Shown: in pieces, positions 20,936 to 32,724 of the stretch | Position numbering within the stretch: the stretch's first letter is position 1 | Layout of the letters: every line of letters begins with the position of its first letter | NCBI GenBank assembly: GCA_020631735.1 | Contig: CM036162.1 | Span: 93,668,401 to 93,732,400, forward strand | Origin: Saccharum officinarum | Taxonomy: Eukaryota > Streptophyta > Magnoliopsida > Poales > Poaceae | Direction of reading: 5' to 3' | Length of the DNA stretch: 64,000 nucleotides | Notes under the pieces: generated by a model | Told to the model about the DNA's origin: nothing | The model's input: only the letters and a program-made list of their open reading frames with translations | Database searches by the model: none | Program-made: the position numbers and the translations under genes

Positions 20936-21882
20936 TTATTTATTTTGTTTTCCTTATACTTTGTTCTATCTTTTATTACTTTTTGCTTCCATTTATGTTA
21001 TTTTATTTATATATTTCTGTATATATTATAACCCTTGTTATTCATCTTTTTCTCTATTATCATGGTTATTACATACTATTCCTTAGAACGTTTTTATCTT
21101 AAATATGAAACATTGTTTTCTGAACTTAGAACATTTGTCTCAGTAAGACGGAATATCTTATCTTGAGATATATAGCATCACACTTTTTCAATAAAATAAA
21201 ACCGTTTTTATCTTTGTGAGATAAATGTTTGTTAATAAAATTTTATCTAAATATATTCATGTGGGATCTTGTTTTCAAGAATTTATCGTAACAAATACAA
21301 TGGCGAAATCGAAATTTAATTTTGATTCTTAGTTTAGCAACCACAGCTTTTTAAACTTTATAGAAATTTTTGGCTCGTTTTCCCACATACCTGCATGCAT
21401 GGAGAAAGATCCAAAACCGTTCACCATTTTACGTGCAGAAAGATTGGTGGTGCGTGGAACAAGCGGTAAGAATGCGCAGAAGAAATGGGCTGTGCGCGGA
21501 AGTGGGCATGTGCGTAGAGCAAACAGCAAACGCGGAAAACAAATGGGCCGCCGGACGCGCGCGGAACAGGAGGCCAAGAAATTATTTTCCCCTTCACGCG
21601 CAGGGAGGGTTGGCGGACGGCTGCATGCCACCCAGGTCAGCAGCTAGGGCCACCCATGCCTGTGCCTAAGGTGCAGCTTGTGGACAGGCCCAACACAGTC
21701 CGCTAAGCCAGACGTGTCGTGCCGGCCCGCCTCCTAATGGGCCCGGCACCCGTGCTCGGCCGAGCGGTCCATTTGGCCATCTAAACCATAGTCATTTGAA
21801 GCATGTTCAAGCTGTAGGGCCATCTAGGCCTAATTGGTAGGGTTTCTTTTAGAGTTTTATTTAGAACCATCTTATCTGCTTC
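20936..21882. other. Intergenic, no gene recognised
   Basis: An AT-rich part (to 21300) is followed by a GC-rich block (21360-21790) with overlapping frames on both strands, which I treat as spurious. Confidence 0.4.
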
Positions 21883-22028
21883 TTCTGTGTCAAATTATAA
21901 GACATTTTGGTGTTTTTAAATTCATAGCTTTTGTTTTGTATCTAGACATAACATATATGTAGATGCTTAGTAAAAGCTATGAATTTAGAAAAGCCAAAAC
22001 GTTTTATAATTTAGAACGGATGGAGTAT
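21883..22028. mobile_element. Degenerate Stowaway-like MITE
   Basis: Inverted arms include ATTATAAGACATTTTGG at the left and CCAAAACGTTTTATAAT at the right, and AAATTCATAGCTTTTG with its complement. The right end GGATGGAGTA is typical of the CTCCCTCCGT family; the left end is degraded. Confidence 0.55.
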
Positions 22029-22325
22029 ATTATTATATAGTATTATCAAAAGATAAGTTTTGAACGGTACAGCCTACTGGAGGATGAAACAACAGCTGGG
22101 CAGTGAACCGGCACTAGACATTCTTTGGGCCATTATAGCAAAGGATATTGATTGATTGCTTTATGAGAAAAGGAATCGATTCCTCTCGGAGAAAAAAAAG
22201 CCCAGCAGCAAAATGGTACAGTGGTACAGTAATGCGTAATGTTCGTAGCATACATATGCACTTCAAATAACTTTTTTTTTTTCATTTTAACAAAATGCAC
22301 TTACAAGATATATGCTCGCGACGCG
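22029..22325. other. Intergenic, no gene recognised
   Basis: No features beyond short A/T runs. Confidence 0.4.
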
Positions 22326-22681
22326 CTAGATGACTACAGGTTCGTGCACGTGCACACCACTTACGCATCCAAACACGCGCATGCTGCTGAACCTTCGAGA
22401 CCTGGACAACCCACCGCGCCAGTCGCTGGCCGTCGGCTCCTCGCCGTCGCCGTCATCGCGCAAGAGATGGAGCTCGTCGGCCAGCGAACGCGGGACAACG
22501 AAGCGGCAGCTCTGGCTCTGAGGACGGTGGGCGCCGCCGGCGTACCGCTGCTCAGCCGGGGGCCGCTCCCGCGTCTGAGGAGGAGAGCCGCCAGGGAGGA
22601 CATGAGGTCGTAGTGCATCGTCCTTCTCGTTGCCCTCCGCTTCTTGATCGCGCCGTAGACGAAAGGGATGAGCCCCTCCAT
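22326..22681 (-). pseudogene. Frameshifted relative of the small MEGLIPFV protein
   Basis: It starts at ATG 22681 with MEGLIPFVYGAIKKRRA, matching the gene at 5094-5465. The conserved middle (SQSCRF) and C-terminal block (LSRSRRFSSMRVFGCVSG) are in a different frame from the start, so at least one indel lies in the region encoding the YECLSS-like part and what follows (about 22540-22600). The C-terminal frame runs to a TAG at 22326-22328, giving a longer tail than the other copy, where a MITE supplies the stop. It is probably non-functional unless an unseen intron restores the frame. Confidence 0.65.
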
Positions 22682-23128
22682 CCTCATCTCCAAGTGACGA
22701 CCCGCCCGCTCGTGTGCAAAGCAGGCGAGCAGCGGACCGAGAGCTAGGAGGTGTAGGTTTTCTTTCCTGAAATGAATCAACGACAGTCGTCGATCGCTTC
22801 TAATCCATAGGTCGGAGGACAATATGGTGGCATTGCAGGGTTTCTTATAGGACACGCAGAACCAGAAAGGGGTGTAGCTACTCTGGGTAGTCTTTGTTTC
22901 TCGGATGCAGAACTGATTCTGGGTTTAATTCCTTTATGTATTCAGTTCGTAATTGTTGAAGATTCAGCATTGTCTAAGTAATGGAAATAGCTATTTCCCT
23001 AAAAAATAGATGGCTTTCTAAATAGAGAAGTAGGAGGTGTTTTAGGGTGTATTGTTGGAGATGCTCTTACATGCACAGACGGACTGACCGAGCATATGCT
23101 TTGGCCGTCGTGTGGCGGCTTTGGATAT
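22682..23128. other. Upstream flank of the frameshifted MEGLIPFV copy
   Basis: There is limited similarity to the 5' flank of the other copy around the start codon only. No further gene. Confidence 0.4.
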
Positions 23129-23137
23129 TTTGCATTA

Positions 23138-24628
23138 GAGAAAAATTCACCGGCGGTCCCTGAACTTGGCAGATGGTGTCACTTAGGTCCCCGAACTTTG
23201 AACAGTGTATTTCTGGTCCCTGAACTTGGCTTCAGGTGTCATCTAGGTCCCTGAACTTGGCTTTGGGTGTCACTTAGGTCCCCGAACTTTGAACAGTGTA
23301 TTTCTGGGTCCCTGAACTTGGCTTCGGGTGTCATCTGGGTCCCTGAACTTGGCTTCGGGTGTCATCTAGGTCCCAATGCTGACATGCGCGGTCCTACATG
23401 TGGGCCCACATATCAGTCGGTTATATTTTTATTCGGGGTACTGTAGCTACAATTTCTAAAATATTCCAAAAATTGTATCTTTTTCATATGATCTCGATGA
23501 AGATGATTTTTATATGAAAAATGTAGCTCTCGACGAGATCTACAACTTTCTAGTTTTGAGTTTTTTAATTTGAGATCATTAAAATGCTTAAAAATTAAAC
23601 AAATTTTCAGCAGTATATTAATCGCGTACAAGCGCTTATCGCCTTGGAAAAATCATATCTTTTTTATATGCTGTTAAATGGAGATGATTTCTCTATGAAA
23701 GTTATAGCTCTCGATGAGATCTACAACTTTCTAGTTTTGATTTTTTAATTTGAGATCATTAAAATGCTTAAAAAATAAACAAATTTTCAGCAGTATATTA
23801 ATCACGTACAAACGCTTATCGCCTTGGAAAAATCATATCTTTTTTATATGCTGTTAAATAGAGATTATTTATATATGAAAGTTGTAGCTCTCGATGAGAT
23901 CTACGACTTTCTAGTTTGAGTTTTTTAATTTGAGGTCGCTAAATGCTAAAAAAAATTAAACAAATTTTCAACAGTATATTAATTCCTGAGAATTTGTTTA
24001 ATTTTTTTGAGCTTTTTAGCGACCTCAAATTTTTTAAAAAACTCAAAACTAGAAAGTCACAGATCTCATCGAGAGCTACAACTTTCATATAGAAATCATC
24101 TCCATTTAACAGCATATAAAAAGATATGATTTTTCTAAGGCGACAAGCGCTTGTACGCGATTAATATACTGCTGAAAATTTGTTTAATTTTTTAAGCATT
24201 TTAATGATTTCAAATTAAAAACTCAAAACTAGAAAATTGTAGATCTCGTCGAGAGCTACATTTTTCATATAAAAATCATCTTCATCCGAGATCATATGAA
24301 AAAGATACATTTTTTGAAATATTTTAGAAATTATAGCTACAGTACCCCGAAATAGAAATATAACCGACTGACATGTGGGTCCCACATGTTGGACCGCGCC
24401 ACGTCAGCATTGGACCTAGATGACACCCGAATCCAAGTTCAGGACCCAAATGAGGGACCCAGAAATACAATGTTCAAAGTTCGGGGACCTAAGTGACACC
24501 TAAAGCCAAGTTCAGGGACCTAGATGACACCTGAAGTCAAGTTCAGGGACCCAGAAATACACTATTCAAAGTTCGGGACCTAAGTGACATCAGCTGCCAA
24601 GTGCAGGGACCGCTGGTGAATTTTCCTC
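23138..24628. mobile_element. Palindromic Mutator-like element (1.49 kb) with 9-bp TSD TTTGCATTA
   Basis: The left terminus GAGAAAAATTCACCGGCGG and the inverted right terminus GAGGAAAATTCACCAGCGG start arms that pair for about 700 bases each. The repeated CCTGAACTTGG / GTCACTTAGGTCC blocks on the left (23157-23370) have complements on the right (24420-24612). The direct repeat TTTGCATTA lies at 23129-23137 and 24629-24637. A 9-bp duplication with very long inverted repeats is the Mutator signature. Inside the left arm a block of about 180 bases (TATAGCTCTCGATGAGATCTAC) is itself repeated in tandem. No transposase. Confidence 0.9.
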
Positions 24629-24956
24629 TTTGCATTAATTAGTAATTTAGTATATGCGCTAACTGCCATAGAGATAGATAGATAGACATGCATGTACCTG
24701 CAGCGTTCGTACCTCTATAAGACATTCAATCATCGAGAAAACAAAGAATAAACAAAATATATGTACCTGCTTCACATGCACTTTTGTATTGATCGGTATT
24801 TGGCTTTTCAGCACCTTCTACGATTCTGCATGCCACAACTCTTCTTATATTTGTACTTTCATGTTTCATCAAATTAAACGATACGGAGTTAGCCGCCGGC
24901 TAGCGGCTAGTACACGTCGCTACTCGCGAGCACAGGTCTCCTCTGAACCATACATT

Positions 24957-25080
24957 GGTCCTGTTCATCTGGCTTATAATCCGTCTTATTTGGTTTTTTC
25001 AGCCGGAACAGTATTTTTCTCTCACAAAAAATTAGCCAACAGTGTTTTTCAGCCGGCTTATAATTTCAGCCGAACGGGCC
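24957..25080. mobile_element. Small MITE, GGTCCTGTTC...GAACGGGCC
   Basis: It is 124 bp with imperfect terminal repeats GGTCCTGTTC and GAACGGGCC and internal inverted GGCTTATAATCCG / CGGCTTATAATTTC blocks. The trinucleotide ATT flanks both sides (24954-24956, 25081-25083). The superfamily is uncertain, PIF/Harbinger-like if the 3-bp duplication is real. Confidence 0.6.
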
Positions 25081-25711
25081 ATTATCATTTATCAGCACAG
25101 AGCTTACAGGTACCTACGCTCCAACCTTTTTTTCAAAAAAAAGAGATAGAATCTAATACTATACGGGGAGTCGGGGACAAATCTATACGATATTTCCATC
25201 GCAGCCTCTGAATAAGAATGTAAAATGTTTATAGAGAAATTTTATATGGTTGGAAAAATTAGGGACCCTTTATCAGAGGAAATCAGATGGCGTAGAAATA
25301 GAAAGTATCAGCTTAAAAGTGCTTGGAAGTATCAAAATAGGTAGGACCATTACCAAAATAGATGGGCTAGATCAAGATTTTGTTTGTAGTTATTTTTTTC
25401 GTTGAGGGTAAAAGAGTCTCCCTCCTCCGTCAGTTTTTCCGTTGCCTTCTATCCACGCTCGAGCAGCCCCGCCGATCGTTGCCTGGAGGCAAGCACGAGC
25501 ATGGCGCCTGGGTCTGCGGGAGCGGGCGCGCCACCAAGGCAACACAGCCAGGTGCGAGTGCGATGCAACCACTGCGCGCACCTCCACCGATGGGCACAGG
25601 CGCACAGCTCCAGTAGTGGCGCGGACCGCGGTGACGCCATGGATTGAAGGATAGCTCCGTGACCTGTTTGCCGGCCCAACAAAGATGACGCCGACGCGTC
25701 GAGCTAGCTCC

Positions 25712-26404
25712 CCATCGCCGTAGTGCTCTTCCTCGTCGTACTCCTCTACAGTGGCGTCTTGGTACTTATGGTAATCGGTGATGAGGTCGTTCATGTTGCT
25801 CTCTGCCTCGATGATCTCCATCCGTTCATGCCCTCGCTGGTGTACGTACCAGTGCAGGAAGGCCTTGCGCTGAAACATGGCCGTGAGCCCGTGAACTGCT
25901 TGCTCACGCGGATCGGCGGATGGAGGCAGGGTTGTCCATGAAGGTGGAGGGCTGGAGGCCATGAACAGCCAAACGGGCGGGTGTTGCACACATTGGTAGA
26001 TTGTTGGGATCCACTCCATGAAGTAGTTCTTGTTCTGCATATTGACCGTATCCACTTAACACTCCGTGAAGGAGTTCTTGTTCTGCACATTGACCATTTG
26101 CTTGGCGACCTCGTTGGTGCTCATCTTGCCCTGGAACATGGCGGATGTCCCCAGGTACCACATCATGTTCTTGGCATCCCACAAGCCGCATCTGTTGCAT
26201 CAGCTCCAGCACCATCAACGCACGGCACTACTGCGACCTGCTCAATATAGCCGGCTAGCGGCACAAACCCCACCATGAATATAAGTACAGTCGCGCGGCA
26301 ATAGCCAAACAGGATCATGTTCACCGCCAGCTTCCGAAGGTTCGAGTTCAATTGGCCTGGAGACCGCAGGAAGCACATCAAGCCGCTCACCGCAAGTGCC
26401 AATA
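25712..26404 (-). pseudogene. Beta-tubulin C-terminal pseudogene
   Basis: Reading leftwards, frames in different phases carry successive beta-tubulin blocks: SGLMCFLRSPGQLNSNLRKL (family GQLNSDLRKLAVN), a degraded ELTQQMWDAKN-like region, two copies of an NVQNKNS..EW segment, then TAMFQRKAFLHWY, EAESNMNDLITDY and an acidic tail EEYDEEE. Several frameshifts and a stop are present, no introns are seen, and upstream domains are missing. Beyond the acidic tail the frame runs on without the normal stop. Processed and gene-fragment origins are both possible. A short tandem duplication near 26010-26100 doubles the NVQNKN region. Confidence 0.85.
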
Positions 26405-27230
26405 TACCCTCAATAACAAAAAATAAATTTTATAAATTATCTTCCCCAATTAGGTGACTTGTACAAATTTTAAAAGTGAGAGTGCCTGGAAGTACCATGG
26501 TACTTTCCAAACCATTGTAAAAAAACTCATGTTTATAACCACAATATGATATTTCTTTCATCAATGTAAATGCTGTCGATCACTCCTGGAAGAACACGTT
26601 CCTGCTGTTTCTCTCTCTGATTTTTTTTACTGAACATCTTCGTTATTCTTTATAATAATAAATGTAACATGTATTCAGTTCAATTCTACAACACGTTTTC
26701 TTTTTGAGAAAAAGAATAGGATCAATTTAACTCTTGCTTGTATCTCTATTCCCCGTGTCGTCCAAATTTTAGTTCAAAAAGTTTGTTCTAAATCAAATTT
26801 CTTAAACTCTGACCATTTTTTTCCTGAAAAATCCACCAACACCTACAACATCGAATTATGAAACATGTTTTCATAGTGTATATTTATTTGAACTTGTAGA
26901 TGTTATTATATTACATTCAAAATAAAAAAATTTGGTCTAAATTAGAAATAGTTTAGAACAAAGCCATAATGAACTAGTATAATTTAAACCGGACAGATTC
27001 ACAGAAGGCCTGTTTCCAAGCCAATCATTTTGGTCCGAACATCATCAACTGAATAAAAACGGAGGGAGGTAAAAGCTATCTTATCTGAAATGGAAACAGT
27101 TTTTGTTTTTGAGAATCTGAATTTTTTTTGAGCAAATTTTGAGAATCTGAAATGGAAACAGTTGTTGCAGGAAAAGTGCATTTTGAAAGTAGGGTACAGA
27201 GTCGTACTTTTACACGCAGGCCGAGCCCAG
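26405..27230. other. Intergenic AT-rich sequence, no gene seen
   Basis: No coding or structural feature that I can support up to the start of the GC-rich COA5 leader. Confidence 0.4.
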
Positions 27231-27472
27231 TTTAGGAGGCTGAACATGCCGAAGAACCGTTACTGTTAACAGACCCACAGGCATGCATTCGAAGAGCCCA
27301 ATCAGAACGGATTCTGGCCCGGCCCGTCAAGCCGGCCGCCGGTAGCAAGCGGAGGAGACGGCGTGTCGCCGCTCGCTTCGTTTCCGCCTTTCCCCTCCCG
27401 CAAGTCGCCGCCGGCTCGCAGTCGTGGGGCCTCTGGGAAATACGCGACGATAGGGGCAGAATTGCAGGAGTG

Positions 27473-30029
27473 ATGGCGAAGTCGTGCAAGGGGTTGGCCA
27501 TGGAGCTTGTCAAGTGTCTCAGCGAGACCGACTGCGTCAAGGTTGGTCGGCTCCGTTCTCCTTCCTTCTTCCCAATCCACCCACGCCGCAGGTTCCCGCT
27601 GCTTGTTTCGATCCGAGTAGGCGCAAGCGTAGTTAGCTGCGGCGGACATCACCTGCAAGCTAGTGCCGGGCGATTGGATCCAGATTCCAGAATGGGTGAT
27701 ACTGGTTCATCGTTGGAGTTTTCGTGACCCGGGCTATTTCTAGTCTCCTGATGCGGTTGCCTGCAGGTGCAGAAAAGGCCGTACAAGGAGTGCGCCGGGG
27801 AGAAGGTGCCCAACATTACCAGCGAGTGCGTTGGCCTGCGGGAGACCTACTTCAACTGCAAGAGAGGCCAGGTGTGTCCTGATCCTTGCAAATTACTTGT
27901 ACGTACTAGTTATTGCTAGCTTCCTGTTGATAGGTCATACTGCGATTTGGAGTGCCAGATGATAATGTCGTGGACTTGAATGTATTGCTGCTTCACTGGA
28001 GACATTGATTCTCCATTTGTTTGGGGGTTCTCTCACATTTGAAGCAGTGCCTAGTGACTGTTGATCGTTGATTCTTGAATTGGCCGTGGTGTTAGGTTTT
28101 ATGGAGGAGCCAATAATCAACATTTAGAGCCGAATAATTAGCAATTAGACATTTTTTGGGCATCGCATAAATACCCATGCCTGAGCCTAAATAAGATGGT
28201 GTCCATGCTCATGCTGTTATGTTCATGGGAGTCCATTAGTTTGGGGAATGTTCAAGGACACTATATCTGATCCCAGTCCTGTAATCCATGGCTGATCCAA
28301 TGCCAATACAGAATTATGTGACAGGTGGTGAGTTAGGTTTCCATCTATGCCTGAGTTGAATGTTAAGATTGTTAATAGATTAAAAGTTACTCCCTCTGTC
28401 CAAAATTATAAGTTATTCTAACTTTCTTGGAGAGTTGAAGTATCTCAAGTTTGACCAAAATTATAGAGAAAACTGACATCAAATAGGTATACTATGAAAA
28501 TATAGTTAATGAAGAATCTAATGATACTTATTTGGTATCATAAATCTTATTATTTTACTATATAAATTTGGTCAAACGTGAGATGCTTTGACTCTCCAAG
28601 AAAGTTGGAATGACTTATAATTTAGAAATGAGGGAGTACTGTTTTATGTCAATGTGTATGCTGTGAAAGACCTCTGTTGCAGTTGTTTGGCTAATTGGAA
28701 AACATGAAAGTTGTCCCAGTTAGATGAGGTTGAGCATTCGCCCCCCTCCCCCCTAGCTTTGCCAGTTTTATTTGTTTCAGTTACTTCACAGTGTTGCTCT
28801 GTCTCAATGAATGTTGTCAGTTTCTTAGTTTTTATGGGTGCTACAGCTTAGAGTCTGAGGAACTGGACTGTGTGCAACAAATGAAGCTAGAAATTAATTT
28901 CAATCTAGCGAAAAGAAATAGTGGCTGTAGAATGATGCTAATCTTTCCCTTGGTGAACGCAATGGTAGTGTGGTGGTTCGTCACCGAGTAGTGGTAACAG
29001 CCACCTGGGTTTCAAATCCTAGCTTGCACAAAACAGATACCCTCACTGCCGCACAAAACAAAAAGTGGCAGGGAGCTGGCCTGTGGTTACGGTGCGGTCC
29101 TACCAGCAGCAGCAGATAATGGCAGTGGTCACTGGCCTGGTTTACGGTGCGGCCGGCGGCCCAGCCAGCTGCCCAGGTTACGGTGCGGCAGGCGAGGCCA
29201 GGGTTTGGGGGTTTTCTGGGCCGGTTTGGTTGGGTTTTCTTCTCACTGCAAATCTGTGGGGGCAGCGGGCAGCCTTTCACCCACCAGTTCAGTTTTTTTT
29301 TTAAATCTTTCCTTTGATCTTGATTCAATGACTTGAAAAACTTAAACTTGGAATGTGGTCAGAATTAGCATCTTTCTCCCGTCTGCCAAACTTCCAATTA
29401 ATTGTTCACATCATTGTTGTTAAAAGAGTATGGAGACGTACACCTTTGATTTATCTCTTGTATTTGTTAAACACAAAAGAAATATAATTTAATATGCTCA
29501 TCTTTATGTACCCTTTTGAGTAACACTAGACCTGAAAGGCTGAAAGACCTGGTAATCCTTATATACAAAGTTAAAGACTTGTGTGCTACTCTTGTGCATT
29601 ATGTAATAATGATAATACTTCTGCTCGGTAGTTCATTTGTTTCTTCCAATTGAAGTACGATTATCGACTTATCTATGAAAGCCTGATGTTTTTAATTGTA
29701 CAAGTGATACATAGCCTAGCTTAGGAATATTATGGATTGCACTGGCCCATAGTTATTGCATTGTGTCCAAGTTGTTGCAGCATCCATCATATCGTCCATA
29801 TATGGCTAACATCTTCTCATATGGCTAACATCTTTCAGTACCATGCCTGAATATACTATTCATGGTCTTCCAATTATCATTGTTCCGATTTGGTCTTTGA
29901 TACTGTTATTTTGCTTGCGTGAACGGAATTGCACACACATTTATTTAAGTAAACATGCAAATAACAATTTTGTTAATCATGCAACAGGTTGACATGCGGG
30001 CCCGTATACGCGGGAACAAGGGATACTAG
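27473..30029 (+). CDS. COA5: Cytochrome c oxidase assembly factor 5 (PET191 homologue), three exons
   Basis: Exons 27473-27541, 27767-27871 and 29988-30029 are all bounded by GT-AG and join in phase 0 to give a 71-codon protein. It has the twin CX9C pattern of PET191/COA5: Cys5-X9-Cys15 in exon 1 and a second CX9C pair around CVGLRETYFNC in exon 2, plus Cys21 and the YKECAGE block. The C-terminus is basic (RARIRGNKGY). The yeast and human family members sit at the mitochondrial inner membrane or intermembrane space and are needed to assemble complex IV; CX9C proteins are usually imported through the Mia40 disulfide relay. Length and exon layout look complete. The start MAKSCKGLAMELVKCL is the first ATG after a GC-rich leader. 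Intron 2 is 2.1 kb and holds a Stowaway MITE and a SINE-like sequence. The gene appears functional. Confidence 0.93.
28390..28636. mobile_element. Stowaway MITE in COA5 intron 2
   Basis: It starts CTCCCTCTGTCC and ends ATGAGGGAG, flanked by TA on both sides (28388-28389, 28637-28638). Inverted arms include AACTTTCTTGGAGAGT and ACTCTCCAAGAAAGTT. This is the standard Tc1/mariner-type Stowaway structure. Confidence 0.9.
28955..29310 (+). mobile_element. tRNA-derived SINE-like sequence in COA5 intron 2
   Basis: AATGGTAGTGTGGTGGTTCG followed about 40 bases later by GGGTTTCAAATCC resembles the RNA polymerase III A and B boxes of grass SINEs of the Au type. The tail carries GGTTACGGTGCGG three times (about 29086, 29137, 29175) and ends near a T-run at 29290-29299. 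No clear target duplication was found. Confidence 0.45.
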
Positions 30030-31256
30030 TGATGTGCCCACAATCTCCACAACCAGTTTTGGTTTCTAGCCAAGCTTGTGACATTGAGGTGTAATGATAA
30101 CATGATTTAGTTCGCCCGTGTTCTGTTTTTGATAGGTGAGGGGAATTCACAACACATGTGGCTTCAATTGATGAGGGGAGTCTATTTGCTGTCTACATTC
30201 TAGTACTTTTGATACTCCCTCTGTTCCAAATTCTAAGTCGTTTCGGCTTTTGTAGATACATAACTTTACTATAAATATGCATGACAAAAGTTATGTACCT
30301 AGAAGAAAGCTAGAACGACTTACCATTTGAAAGGAAGGGAGTATATAGGAGGAACTTGGAGCACATGGATAGTTTAAGTTGATGAGAGGTCATCTCAGTA
30401 TTGGCCTCTAACATGTCTTTTGGAAAAGTTGTTTCCTGTCATAATGTAGTCCGCTTGCATTTCGCATGCTTTTTATAGAATGCAGGAACTCAAATCAGAG
30501 CACGAGTAGTTCCACTCGACGATTATAGTGGTGGATCCAGATGCATATCTACCGTTTGTCTTTCCGGAGAAGTTGTTCTATGATGCCCCATAATGTTCAG
30601 GTGGTGTGACCTGTAACTTTTTGCGTTGGCTTGAACTGAACCTCTGGACCCTTTCAGTCCTTTATGAAACTAAAATCACATCATAGTAAAGATTTCAGAT
30701 TAGCTGTGCGCATTTTTTATACTTAAGCGGGTAAATAATTGCTGAACCTACGTTTTGGCCGAGAAAAATCACTGCATTTGATGCAATGTGTTGAATTTTT
30801 AGTTTGACTAAGCTTATAAAAAGTATTATTATCATTTTTATTCCAAATAGGTGTATCATTAAAATATGTTATCATTCATTTAATAATACTTATTTGATAT
30901 GTAGGTATTTTTTTTATAGGTTCATGGAAATCGAGAACTACATTGTAAAAAAAAACAGAGAAATTACAATTCTTTTCTGCGGTGGGAATAGCAAAGATTA
31001 ACGAAGGAGCCATGGTTTGACCGGATCGGATGGCGATCCCAGTAAAGCGGCCTCGATGCTTTTCGCGCCGACGTGAGGCGTCCGGGTGCCGCAAAGTGAA
31101 ACCGGGGACTTCATCGCCGCAAGCCGGCTACGTCTCGTCGCACCTGCAGCATCAAGTCCTCTCGTCTTGCTCGGCAGTTCGTGCAACTGAAGTACCCGAC
31201 TGCCGTTCTGCGTGGAGCACGGCAGTAACACATGACCTGCTTTTTTTTTTTGAAAC
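30030..31256. other. COA5 downstream region, no further gene
   Basis: Contains the COA5 3' UTR and a Stowaway element (30215-30341). A GC-rich stretch at 31018-31225 has overlapping frames on both strands and no recognisable family. Confidence 0.4.
30215..30341. mobile_element. Stowaway MITE
   Basis: CTCCCTCTGTTCC and GAAGGGAG termini are flanked by TA on both sides (30213-30214, 30342-30343). Short arms contain ATAACTTTACTATAAAT and a partially matching inverse. Confidence 0.85.
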
Positions 31257-31987
31257 GCCCTGTTTGGATCCCTCCAGAGCTAGAGTTAGTTTCTAACTCT
31301 AAAACTAGCCCTGAACTAGCTCTAGCCGAAGACGTGTTTTGGATGCTAGGACTAGTTTTAACAATAAATGCGGTTATCTAATCATTTGGCTCGTTTAAAC
31401 CATCTTCCCAACCGGATTTAGTGTGACAGGCTCTTGTGTGGCCGCGGACCTGTAGGGCGACGGCGCGGCGGACCATGGCGGCAGTGCACCGGACGAGGGC
31501 GCCCGAGCGGCGGACGAGGACTGCTGCGGAGCGCAGGACCAGTGCCGTGGCGGTGGAAGAGGGAGGAACCACGACGGCACGACGTACCTAGCGCGAACGA
31601 AGATCGGGCGGCGCGCTCCTGAGAAGGACGGCCGGCGCCGCGAGGGAGAGGCCGGCGGCTCGAGGGAGATGGACGGCAGAGAGGTGGCCGGTGGCGAGCC
31701 TGAGGCCGGCGGCGCGTCTGGATTCGCCCGCTAGGGCCGGCGGCGGCGCGGCGCACTTTCTCGCGCGGGTGCGGCTAGGGTGTGATGGGGATGGATCAGG
31801 TGCGGCTCAATGATAAGAAAATACACTTTTTGTGGGCCCATCAAAACTAGCCCAAATAATCACCCCTTTAGGGGATAGTTTTTTTTTTGATAGGCTAGTT
31901 AAAAAAAACTAGCTCTAGCCTTCCTGTATGGATACTTTTTGGGATAGTTTGGCTCAAACTAGCTCTAGCCCTTGATCCAAACAGGGC
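31257..31987. mobile_element. TIR element with GCCCTGTTTGGATC ends and GC-rich interior
   Basis: The left GCCCTGTTTGGATC pairs with the right GATCCAAACAGGGC. The subterminal AACTAGCTCTAGCC is present at both ends. The middle (31434-31760) is strongly GC-rich and coding-like in base composition but has no recognisable protein. A T11 run precedes the left terminus, and CATGACCTGCT flanks the whole unit (31231-31241 and 31996-32006). Confidence 0.65.
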
Positions 31988-32489
31988 CGAAGTAACATGA
32001 CCTGCTAAAGGGCTAATCACAGGAGACTGGAGAATGGAGTACTTTGTTCCTAACCTGTGAGCAAAATCTGTGGCGAACTGGCGCACCTTGTTTTATCTTC
32101 TTAAAACTAACTTCGTGGCTACTAGAAACACAGTGGTTTAAAATGTAATTTGACAAGATAAATAGCAATTTTTATACATAATTATCAAAATTCCATATCC
32201 CATAGAAAATGATTAATAAGTTGCACTAAAAAAACCCTAACCAATAACCAGATGGTCAAGTTCCACTAAAAAAATACGAACATCCATGTCAAGTCGAGAA
32301 CACTTATGTGGTGGTTCTGCTACAAAGAACCTAACAAACTGAGTTGTAAATGTGTTGATGTTTGTCTTGTAAAAAAAGAAGTTTCCATGGAATGTTTGAT
32401 CCTTATAAAAATCCTTTATCTTAAAAAAATTTTAAACCTCACCATCACTATTTATACCACAGTTTTTCTGAAACGAATATTCATCGGTC

Positions 32490-32724
32490 TGTTTAGATCC
32501 CAAATATTTCTCCAAATTCCACTATGCAAAAAGAAGATTCACCACCACATCAAAATGCCGGCACATGTATGGAGTACTAAATGTAGATGAAATTAAAAAC
32601 TAATTGTACAGTTTTGTTGTACTTTACGAGACGAATGTTTTGAGCCTAATTAGTCAATGTTGGATAATTTTTACTAAATATAAAAAATGCTACAGTAACA
32701 CAGAGTGTGCTACAGTGTTTTTGC
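32490..32724. mobile_element. MITE fragment related to the 4870-5108 element
   Basis: It shares TCTGTTTAGATCCC, ATGGAGTACTAAATGTAG, GAGACGAATGTTTTGAGCC and the GCTACAGTAAC block. The right end is lost in the run of N. Confidence 0.6.

Noticed and set aside
16681..21780. A 5-kb hAT element between CTGGCCAAAAGG and CCATTTGGCC
   Set aside because: The ends resemble each other only weakly and no 8-bp duplication is present.
26742..26760. TCTCTATTCC after A as the 5' end of the Helitron ending at 55557
   Set aside because: It departs from the usual TCTCTAYTA start and would enclose the intact COA5 gene; no supporting evidence.
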